Positions 1 to 12,000 of a DNA stretch of 64,000 nt are shown piece after piece. A program made the translations under genes and the position numbers. How positions within the stretch are numbered: position 1 is the first letter of the stretch; the number at the start of each line of letters is the position of its first letter. The notes beneath the pieces are model-generated. The model searched no databases, was not told the DNA's origin, and was given only the letters and a program-made list of their open reading frames with translations. Source of the stretch: Paraspadella gotoi (Eukaryota; Chaetognatha); the NCBI GenBank assembly GCA_051294375.1, contig CM119266.1, forward strand, positions 4,648,573-4,712,572. Reading direction: 5' to 3'.

Positions 1-74
1 TAAATGTATAATTGTATATTTATTGTATCAATTTCATCAAATGCTTTACTCAATAACATTTTTTTTTCATCCAG

Positions 75-3000
75 CACGGTCCGTCAACGCGCAGGGATCA
101 TTGTGTTACACTTGCGCCAAACGCGTTTCTTCTGCGGAAGAAAACCGACCGAGTTTGGTAGAGATTTTCGCCTCGCCTCCTCTCAACGTCTCCGAACCCA
201 TGTTCTTCCCTTTCCTCGAAAACGTTTCTCCACCGAAAGGTTTCTTTTTGGATTTGTTTTTTAAATCATTAAGTCTCACCATTCTCGCATTTTCCATTTT
301 AAAAAAAGAGTTGGTTTCCTGTTGCAGGCGTGATCCGCATGGGCGCCGACCGTCGCGTCAAGGTTTGTCAAACTTGCTTCTCTTGGCTGCGGAATCAATG
401 GATGGCCAACGAAGAGGCCAACATTCCCCTCGAGCGAAGGGAATACACTTTGCCGGAAGGAGCGGACAAAGTCAATCGTTCTTCCTTAGGTCAGAACGCT
501 TTCCTCACTTTTCAATCACTTTCCAATCATTTTCCTCACTTTCCATCATTTTCGTCCCTTTCCAGTAACTTTCCTCACTTTCCAACATCTTTCCTCACTT
601 TCCAACGTCTTTCGTCACTTTCCAACTTCTTTCGTCACTTTCCAACATCTTTCGTCACTTTCCAACTTCTTTCGTCACTTTCAAACTTCTTTCGTCACTT
701 TCCTACTTCTTTCGTCACTTTCCAACTTCTTTCGTCACTTTCCAACTTCTTTCGTCACTTTCCAACTTCTTTCGTCACTTTCCAACTTCTTTCGTCACTT
801 TCCAACTTCTTTCGTCACTTTCCAACTTCTTTCGTCACTTTCCAACTTCTTTCGTCACTTTCCAACTTCTTTCGTCACTTTCCAATCACTTTTGAGACTT
901 TCTCTTTAGAATGTGTACTATTTTACATTTTAACTTTTGATTTTATGAAATTGGTACTACCAATATAAAAATTATCCATTCATTTATTTTTAGGACGACT
1001 TTCCGATAAGCTGCCTAAGGTTTCGTCCATTGCAGAGGAATCAAGTTTAACCAGGTTTAGTCAGCAGTGTCTTATTTAGTTGTGTATCAAATTTAGTTAA
1101 CTTTTAGTTGGATCTGCTTATCAGCAGATCCCGACTCTATAATTCACTTTATCGGTCCGCCCCCTCAATCTTGTTAGGCATTCACTTGTATCATGTCAAA
1201 ACATCCGTCCCACCTTAGCAAAAAACACCAATTACTCGTGATTGGATGGATGGATTGGAATGAAATTTTGTGTGTGGGTAGGGAAGTGTGTGATTGAGTT
1301 GGATATGAAGTTTCGATGGAATCGTCCGAGTGGAAATGAGTTTAAATGGAAAAAACAAAAAAATATATTACACTATTTGAACGCCAATTACTCATGAGTG
1401 GATGGGGCGATTGACCTGAAATTTTGTATGTGGGTAGGAAAGTGTATGATTAAGTTGGAAATCAAGTTTCAATGGAATCGTTTGAGTGGAAATGAGTTTA
1501 AATGAAAAAAAAACCTGTTTCATTGTAATGTATTCATTCAAATGTAAATGCAAGATGTATTAATTAATCAAATTAATCAATTAATTAATCAGTTAATCAA
1601 TCAAGTCAATCGTTATCGGTATTATTCTCAACGTCGTCATTGCTTTTGTTGTGGTTAGTGATGAAAAGACCTAAAAACAAACATTTGGGATCAAATTATT
1701 TAATTAACTTGAATTATTAAATTATTAATTAATTACCGATAATGATCGTGGGCAGATCCGACATTGTTTTCTTTGTTGTTATTTTTATTTTTTCTTTGTT
1801 CCAGATTTGAGGAGGACTCCGACCCAAAAAAGGTGATTTTTATAAATGTTTTTTTTTTAATATTATTTTTTTGGGGGATAGGGTCTTACATAGCTATAAT
1901 CTATTCAAGTCAATAATAAATAACCAAGGGCATGTATGTTTTCGCTATTCAATTCCTTTTTTTCCCGAAAAGTACCGTAATTAAAACACTATTTTCCCGA
2001 CCTCAGCCAGAGGTGATAGTGCTTAATAAAATTTGTTTTAAAGAGTTTGAAGTACAGAATACTAGAAATTCTTTGCCCTTTGGACGACCCTCTCATTAAA
2101 TAGGATTTTTTAAAGCTGAGAAGAGACTTAAAGATTAATCTCTCTTTCTCTCGAATCACTCGGCGGACGCATGGCTTTTAAAATTTCCCACTTCGGCCCC
2201 GAATTCGAATCTGAGATCAAATTCGCTCTTTCGTCTTTAGTTTCTGCCTAAATAGTTTTCCCGTTCCTCGTTCCTTTTGTGTGTGTGTGTGACCGTGTGT
2301 GCGACCGTGTGTGCGATCGTCTCGCTCTCTCTCTCTCGTTACTTCCATCGCGATCCGGTTTTTTTTTCTACTCGCCATCATCTGATCCTCCCAAATAAAT
2401 CCAAAGGGTCTCGATGACCCCGAGTTCATTTTTTTGTGGGAATTACTAAATATTTTATAAGCTTTGAGATTTAAATTTTTTTATTTTATTTTATCGAATG
2501 TACTTGTTCTTGAAATCTTTTTCCCTCGTCTTAGTTTGATCCAGTTTGGACCGGTTTTTTTTTTTTTTTTCATTTCCTTTAATATATTCTCTTCCTCTTC
2601 GATTCACTTTGAGACCCCGGAGATTTTTTCGTTGTACCAGATTTGGTCAAAGAAGAGGAGTCTTTTATCCTATCCAGCTTAAGCTTTAGTTAGAACAAAT
2701 CATAACATAAATATCTTCTTTATAAATCTATGAAAAAATCTACGTATAAATCAATTAATCTATCAATCATTAGCAGTAGCTGCGCCAATACCAACGTGCA
2801 TAATTTGGTCATTTTGCATAATTTGGTCATTTTGCATAATTTTATCAACTTGCATGATTTTGTCAACTACAATCACGAGTAATTGGAGTTTTTTACTACT
2901 CGATATCGCAAACTACGTTACAATGTGACGACTGCAAATGAGAACAATATATCGTTTTTTTGTTTTTCACGACAATTTTATAGTGATAAATATTAAGACG

Positions 3001-6000
3001 CGTTTTTATTTCACATAAACTAAAGAAAATGGTTGGAGTGTCTGCATCCAAGCCCTTAAAAATTCGGATCCGCAAAACTTCTTACTTTTCAGAGGTTGGT
3101 AAAAGCAATTTACATTCTGAGAAATGCACCTACAAAGAGCAGTGTAATCCGATGCACCCAGTGTTGTATTGGAATATTTCACACATGCTATTAATAAGAA
3201 TATCGCTTAAGGTCACCTGTATTTTTAGAACAACCGCTTGTCCATTTATGACTGATCAAATTTGAACTATATAATTTAACTGAATATAAATTTCGAATTT
3301 GGCTAATATTTTAAAAATTTTGTACTGTTTATTATTAAGCAAATTTAGGTGACATGATTTAAAAAAAATATTTATTTGGTGTTATTAGTTTTTACTAATA
3401 GTTTTTATTACTCATAAATTTTCTTGCCCATTTTGTCAGGTGAAAATTAAACTAATTTATTTAAGTGAAACGAAATTTTCGTGAAACAACAATATAATTT
3501 TATTGTAGATAAAATTTATTAAAAAATTTACTTTGTAATTAGTAACCAGGCAAAGAGTTTATTATTGTATCACGGTAAAAAAATTTTCTGTAAAATTTGG
3601 AGGAAAATATGATATGAATTTATTTCCTTTCACTCTTAAATGGACACTGAATATTTTCTTATAAATGTAACATTGTTGAAAAATATAATGTAATGATATA
3701 ATAAAATAAGAGGGGTTTTGGTAATTGTAATTCCTTCTCCAGCTCTCTGAGCCAACTTTAAATTGTCCGCGCACTAAGCAACGACGTTGACGAGGGACTG
3801 AGGGACAACAGCAAGAAACTCCATCAATGAATTTAGAATCCGTTCGGGCGGAAGATGCAGAAGGTGAAATGAGACATGGCATTCACATATTTTGAATCGC
3901 TTTTTCAACTCGGATTGCTACTACTTGGTCCTTAGATTTAGATTGTGGCTCAGTTATTATTAGTGTTCGAAGCGAGATCAAGAAATGTAAATGCCGACGT
4001 TGTGAACATTGGCTTGTGCCTCGTTATAATTAAGGATGGCCGACAAATTGTTTAAATATTTCGTCTAGAGATTCATTTTAGTATTATATGTACATACTAA
4101 GTTACATATTTTAACTTCTGTACACGATTTTTCTTAAAAGATGTAAATTATTATGTATTTGTGGCGGTATATTCACACCGCCTCACGTCCACCATCCTTC
4201 AGCCAAAATCCATTGGCTCAGAGGGGGAACACACCATCCCAGGCGTAGTGTTCCATCCACAGTCCTAACGACTTCCCTCTGCGTTGGCAAAGCGAGACCG
4301 TCCTAGGGTAACCGCGCCAGTGACTGGATGCGTCACTGAGGGTCGGAAGCCCCCAAAGCCAACAGTGAGATGCCCCATCCCAATGGGCATCACAGGCAAC
4401 CCGGCTGTTGCCATATATTATCTGAAATCTAACATGGTTATTTAGAATTTCCCAATTTACCTTGATGTTTTCTTTGTTTTATAGAAAGTTGTACTTGTAA
4501 TACCTAATTTTAAAAAAAATAATCTAAACTTAATATTTTTAAGAAGTTGCTATTTCATACTATCATTTACTTCATAAAAAATATATTTATCTAATTATGA
4601 TGGTGATATTTAAATTGCTTTGTTAAAGTATTAGTATTTTTCCGTGCAGTGATAAATTTTTTTACAGTATTCATTAAAAATTTTCTTTACTTTTAACAGC
4701 GCCCGTCGGTAAAAATTACGGTCTATTTAGCTTTAGTATTACTATTGACAATTATGTTATTTTTTTCTCCGTTTCTAATCTTTCTGGAAGGTTTTGTTTA
4801 AATCCTAATACAAAATCCTTCGCCGTAGCCTCTCGCCGTCGGTCCAGCCCGATCAAGTTGTTGCCTTGCCGGTGAATCCTCCGGCCGGCGCCGCCCGTCC
4901 GGTGATGAGTGATGGCGCTGCCGATGGCCCAATCCCTTTGCACCGGGAGGTATCTCTTTCTAAATGGATCTTTAAAAACGATTCATTCAATTTTACATTT
5001 AATTCCCGACAACGAACAATCAATCATTCAATCTTTTAACTAAACGCCTGCGTTTTTATCTTGAACGTTGCTGCTTTACTTTTTGCAATGGTTGCAAGAT
5101 AGTTGTCGATGAAAAAACGTGCAATTGACTTGGTAATCCGGGCTCAATGATTCTCTCTTACGTTTTGACATTGTAAACCTCAGCTCGATTATTGATATAT
5201 CTTTGACAAGAGCCTAGAAAAAACAATGTGCAGTTTAGTTTACTTTAGATGTTTATCAGACATAAATTACAAAGAAAAGAAGACACGGAATCGTTCGATA
5301 TGCATAGTCCACACTAATGGTCATTTTTGATGCCCCGCCAGGTATTCGCGCCCGCTTTGATCCTGACGGAGCCGACATGCTTCGTTTGCGGGATAGAGAC
5401 TTCGGATGGGAAGACGCTGAGATCGTCACCGCGCGAAGATCGAGGCGCTGGCGCCAGTGACGCGGCTGAACCCTTCTTTCCTTTCCTCGCCTCGTTCGAG
5501 TCGCCCTCCCCCGAGGCCAGGGTCAAGGATGACGGGACTGTGGTCGCTTGCAGGTGGTCGTGGCATCTGTTTGCAAAATTTTCCTTTCAATATTTCTTCT
5601 TTTTGTTATCTTGTCACATTTCATCTTCAAAACTTAAAATTAGTATTAGTAAATCTTTATAAAAATTCTTTCTGTTCGTTGTAATGGTAAGTTTATTAAG
5701 AAAAACGAAAGTTTTAAATGCAAAAACAACGATTTTAATACAAGACGTACATGTTTCGACTCATTGGTTCGAGTCTTCTTCAGCGTTTTGATTTTAGATA
5801 AATTTTTATTACAAAAGTATATATATATATAGTAAATCTTTATAAAAGCGTGAGTCATTATTTTCAATTCTATATTTTTTAATTCTTATACCCCTTTCTC
5901 TCTCAAGATTTTGCCACGACAATCTCTACCGTCAATGGGACAATTTCGAATCGAGCGGCGACAAAAACCCTTGGCTGCGTGAATACGACCCTCGCACTTT

Positions 6001-9000
6001 CTACTGCTTCTTGTGCAGCATCCCGACTCTTCGAGCACGCGTCAAGCTCATCGTCCAGGACCAATTCCCTTTCATTCGAGATCACGAGTTACAAACGCCA
6101 GAAAAATGCCTCTTTGGGCCCAAAGTGAGTCGGTTTGCGCTGGGGCATCCGTAACCGAGAAAACCCATTCTCATTAACATATTGCAGCAGTTGGATTATT
6201 TTATGGCAACACCCGGGTTGCCTGTGATGCCCATCGGGTTGGAGCATCTCACTGTTGCCTTTAGGGGCTTCTGTCATTGGCGCGGTTACCCTAGGAGCTA
6301 GGACGGTCTCGCTTTGCCAACGCAGAGGGAAGTCGTTAGGACTGTGGATTAGGGTGGAGTGATGAAAAGATTGAAAGAGTGATTTTAAATCCTTTTAAAA
6401 ATTTTTTTAGCATAACAGTATAGTAAATTCAATTATTTATGTAGTAATATCCTTATAAAATCGTTAAATTTCAAAATATATTTTTTTTATTTTTAAGAAT
6501 AGATTTGGATTCACTGTAAAAGACTAAGAAACTTTTATAAAATATGTTATATGATATTTTAATATTTGGATTCTAAAAAATGATTAAAATGTTTTAACAT
6601 ATTATGGCAACAGCCGGGTTGCCTGTGATGCCCATTGGGATGGGGCATCTCACTGTTGGCTTTGGGGGCTTCCGACCCTCAGTGATGCATCCAGTCACTG
6701 GCGCGGTTACCCTAGGACGGTCTCGCTTTGCCAACGCAGAGGGAAGTCGTTAGGACTGTGGATGGAACACTACGTCTGGGATGGTTTGTTCCCCCTCTGA
6801 GCCAATGGATTTGGCTGAACGATGGTAGACGTGAGGCGGTGTGAATATACCGCTAAGTTTTTTCTCCAGAGAATAAAAAAGTCATGAATTTTCACCTTTT
6901 TTCCGTTTTAAATGCTGAAGATGAAAGAATTTTTGATAACATATTTTATATTTTTGATTCAACTTTTTATGAAGTTTTAAAAAAATTATTTTAAAATTTA
7001 CTATTTTATAAGAATATTACTACAAATATATTTAGAGAAAAAACGAAGTTTTTATTAGTTTTCAACGAAATTTGTTTTTTATTGATAAACAGACATGTTT
7101 CGGCTTTAGCATTCAAGCCTTCTTCATCGTTTTCAGTTTGTGAATTGGATAAATTATTGTGCAAAAGAAGAGTGTGAGTGAGAGAGAGAGAGAGAGAGAA
7201 AGGGAGAGTTAAAGTTTCCAACAAAGTGGTGAGACAGAATAGTGGTCAGAGGTGAGGACAGGGTAAGTTGAACACAGATTGAGTGAGTTTTTGAAAAAGA
7301 AATGAAATTTGTTAGAGAGAAAGAGAGAGAGTGATAGACTAAGAGGAAAGGTCATTCAGCATAACAATACGTAATCATTGATGTGTTAGAGCTAATATAT
7401 CGAGAAATACATTATAGTCATCAGTAATCACAAAAAAATAAGTTCTTTTTTATTTGGGTTCATTCTGTTTTCAATCATTATTTTTAAATGGGTAAATAAC
7501 AAAATTGTTAAGTTAAATGGGTAAGCAAATTTTTTAAAGATTTGTTTTTCAATCTGGTTGTTAAAAAATTCTAGGTAAGAAGTTAAAACACGGTATGGGA
7601 TAGTTTAGAAGGGGAGAATTAAACAATTAATCTCGTTACTCTGTTGGTTTTCCAGTCATGAACAAAATCTTCAGTTAAATAGATGGTAAAGAAATTCGAG
7701 CTACAATGAATCTACACTGAATTTGAAGAGTTGCAGCCTAAACGACTGCAATAATATTGAATTAAAAATTTGATTAGCAATCTTAAAAACATTTGTAAAA
7801 ATGTAATAGAGAGACATTTTGATAAACGTGTTCCAGTTAGAAAGAATTCAGGGTTAAAGTTTAAAAACGCTTCATTTTCAAGGAAGCAAGTTGAAATTTA
7901 AAAATGTCTCTCTATTACATTTTTCAAATTCAGTAATTAAAAATTCATAAAAAATATCAGATGGATTGGCCTTTTCGTTTGACCTGCAACTCTTCAGATA
8001 GGTTTCTTTTATTTTATATTATAATTAAAACCGATATAAAATGGGGTAGAATGCATCAAATGCTTAAAGTGAATACATTTTCGGAATCACCAGGAGCTCA
8101 GCTTTCTGAATTTGTACTCCATTTTGACCTATTTTGAAGTTGAATTGAATGACCCTTTTTCTTAACAGGGATAAATAAATAATTAAAAGATACATTGTGC
8201 AATGTACAACAGTGGTAAATGTTTAAAACTGAAAAAAGATTGGTGAGAATTTTTAACAATTGTAAAAAGAGTGAATAAATAAATCATTATATATACTAAT
8301 TAGCTAAAGGATAATTTGGTGAAATATGAAATTGAATTGTGAAAGAAAGGCTGAGAGGAGAGTGTGACCGAACTTGTAAGTGTTGGACTAGGGACTGAGC
8401 CAGAAGGAAAGATCCCTCGGGCCACTCTTATGTTTCTTTGGCCTGATACGCCTGCCGACTGCCCTCGTCTCGCCTGCTGGCGAGGTGGGCGGTTGTCCGT
8501 TCTTGCCGCTTTAGCGACAGGAGTGGTGAACTCCTCTCCCTCCTCCTGAAGCGGTCGTTTTGGGCGACGCCCAGTCACCAGAAAAAGGGACGGAGTTGCT
8601 GCAATAATAAAAAACAAATTTCGTTGAAAACTAATAAAAACTTGTGTTTTTTTCTCTAAATCATTTACAACGAAAAAGAAAGGGCCATCACGCATAAAAT
8701 GGGGTATATTTTTTCGCAATCGAGTAAACAAAAAGATTTCGGAATCTTCTTTACCGTTTTTTTAAATTTCAGATTTTTTTTTAAATTTCTTTTTCCTTAA
8801 TTTTTTTCTTTTTTTTTTTCTCAATTCTTTTTTCTCAATTTTTTTTCAAACAATTAATTCCTAATTACTATTGCATAAAAAGGTTTTTATTCAATAGTTC
8901 ATACAAAATATCGAGATTTGTTTATTTTATTAAACATTGCATTCGAAATTCAAATCATTTCAAATCAGATGAAAAGGATGAAAATCAAAGAGAGAGACAG

Positions 9001-12000
9001 TGAGAGAGAGAGGAGAGAAAGAGAGAAGAGAGACTCTCTAGAACTTCTTCAAGTTCAAAGCAAACATCTTGTTAAGGTATAGTTGCCGCTAAAAAACCAT
9101 TGTCAGCAGAATATTGGAGTCCGGTATCAATAGAATCTAAAATTTATGATAAAAAGACAGAATTTATCGAAAAGGAAAGTAAAAACAACTAAATATGTTC
9201 TCAAAGATTTTCAAGAAGACTGTTCTCATTTTGTGCGGGCCATACCGTGAGACATATCCATGAATTTCAGTAACGAGTTGAAAGGTCATTTCATCCTCTT
9301 GAATTCGCCGTATGCGAACGAAAAAATTGTTCAGGGAAAATCAATAAAATGAAGAAAATATCACTTAATTCGCGAATTCCAACGCGGTAAACGTTTAAAC
9401 TATTCCTTTTCGGTTTTACCCCATTTTATGCGTGATGCCGATTATCATGTAATACAAATATATTAGATTCCTCCATAAATTTTTAAATTTGTCAGAACGT
9501 TTTTCTCTTTTTTTTCCATATTTTTTTGACACGCTAAACGTTTCTCTGATTACGCAAAATTTCATGAAAAAAATAAAAAAATAATAGTACCAATAGTTAG
9601 TGTTATGTCTCGAATAGATGGAAAAAAACCTCGTTTAAAAATTCGATCGGGAAGTGGGGTAACTAAGGCTTACCAATGGCATCCTCCACGCCAATCGTTC
9701 TCTCAAATAATTTTTTTTATTTAATACATTTGAAAGGGAAAAAAAAAAAATTCAGAATGCAGGTTGCAGAAAGGGTACAGATAATATGGACATACTGACA
9801 TGATAATCATGACCTTTTATGTCTTGTGAAAGGGGGGCAGTAAAGAAACCTAAAAAATTCGATCATTAAGTCAGTCAATGAACCTTTCCAATGGGCTATT
9901 CCGCGAAATTTTTTTTCTTAATTTAAACGGATGATAAGTAATAGAATTAAATTCCTTGTATAAAGGTTGTTATATTTAAAGAAAAATATTCAATACAAAT
10001 AAACACAATGATGTCTTGCTTTGTCAAATATGTCACCAGCTATGTAATTTTTTAAAATTTATTATGATAAACAAGCAGCGTGTCAAGCTTTTTGTTTGCA
10101 GTTGAAGATAATGGAAAATGACAATTTTTTTTTTCACAGACAAGAAGGTAGATGTCCAGACTGTTTATATCAATCTGAAAATATTTTTGTATTTATCATT
10201 TTTCATATTTAAAAAACATTTTATCCAGCTACTTCATAAATTTTTGCTTGTTTTTTACTTTAACTAAAAAATACAAGCAAATTTATAGAGTAGAGCAAAT
10301 TTAATGGTAATCAAAATGTAATTTAGTCTTTCCTTTTTCAAATTACAAAAGAAGCAAAAAAATTTCACATGTTCTTCATTGAAATTTTTAATGCAAAAAA
10401 CGTGTTATACTTTTAACTCCGATTTAAATAAAAGCTGTGTAAAGATTTATGGATAAAATTATAAAAAACTATTTCGGAGAGGTGTCCCATGATTAGGCTT
10501 TAATTTAATACCTCACCCACTTTCCTACCTCTTTTCTTTCCAAAGTTATTCAAGAAAATAACTTTTTTTACCGTGAGAGAACTAAGGATTTAACTACGCA
10601 GTACAAATCTTTGTTAAATAAAAATTTCGGCAAAGCGGGAGTATCTCAATTTATCCTATTGGTACAATACCTAAATTTTAAAATAAAACTTAAAGAAAAA
10701 TTTTCCGTCCTCTAGAGACATGTCACTTTCAGGTTTACCTATCGTCTTACACATTTATGGATTATGCTGGAAGAAATCAGCAAAACGTTTTCTCTTTTTT
10801 TTAAATAGTTTGTACTAGCGCGTCAGAAATCTAAGAAGAAACTCGAAAATTTTATTCTGACAAATTTTGCCTTTCAAGGCTGACGTTTATGACTATATCT
10901 CGGAAACCATTGTAGGAATTTAAAAACTTTTTTTGCAAGTGAACATTGATATCATCCTCCAGGATCGGCATAAAAATATATAAAAAAATAAACTAATATT
11001 GGCTGTCGAGTGAGGTATCTAAATATATATATTTTACTATTCTGTTCCCGAGACAATATGAACAAAGTATTTTTAGTACTAGTTAATCATACTATCTCAC
11101 ATCTAAATATCCTTGTTCGGTCATTCAAGTAAATTTTTTGTTCTTGAGTGCTCCACTCTACCGCGGATGGAACAATGGGATGGTGTGTTCCCCCTCTGAG
11201 CCAATGGGATTGGATGAACGATGATGGACATGAGGCGGTGTGAATATACCGCTACAATTTACCATTTATTTTGACATAGGTTTTCTATATGTTTTCGATA
11301 TCTAGCGATACTTTTAATAAGGTTTAATAATGATTTAGTTTTCCAATATATATATATTTTAGCTTAACAAATGGAAGTATTTTTCTTATTATGAAAGACT
11401 TATCTTTGATAAAAGATGCCCCTCCCCCATAGTTTTCAAATTTTAAAAACATTCTTTCTCATTTCCGAACAGAACGAGTGGGCCTTGATCTGTTACACCT
11501 GCGATCGATCCCTACAACAACAACGCGCAGATTACGAGAAACTTAAACTCCCCGAGAAATTCCGTAAATACAACTGGAGACAAATTCCTCTGGAACAGAC
11601 GCTGCCCATTCAAAAGGAGGAACGGAGGAAAACGGTCAGGATTATAATCTTAATCCTAATCTTTTTCTTTATCTTCATCTCATTAAAATCTTGTGGTTTC
11701 AGGCTAATTCGGAATCCGTAACGAAAGAAGCCGCCAGCAGCTCGACGACCGAAAACGACGAGTACATGGACGAAACTGGATCCAATTCAGAATATCAAGG
11801 TCTTTTTCTTTTTTACTACAAAATGTTGTTCTTGTTAGCTGTTAATCGATATAAACCGGTAATAAATTAGCAGTCTCCTTGCATTAGCGTCCCGTCCCAC
11901 TAAACTGCTCGGCGGCTACCTGGCTAGAACCTTGGACCTTTGGTTTGGGAGGTGGCTGACCTGCCGCCGGCTCCAATGACCCCGATAATCACAGCATTCG

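Noticed and set aside
490-893. CRISPR-like array
   Set aside because: Units are directly adjacent without unique spacers, and the DNA is eukaryotic.
330-968. Long open frame with F/S/L-rich repeats as a separate protein
   Set aside because: It is a true exon (328-489) followed by read-through into an intronic 20-bp minisatellite; a good donor at 490 and the next exon at 994 agree in phase.
3740-3885. Possible GSE1-like exon after a CTCCAG acceptor
   Set aside because: The phase-0 frame stops after about 15 codons with no donor before it.
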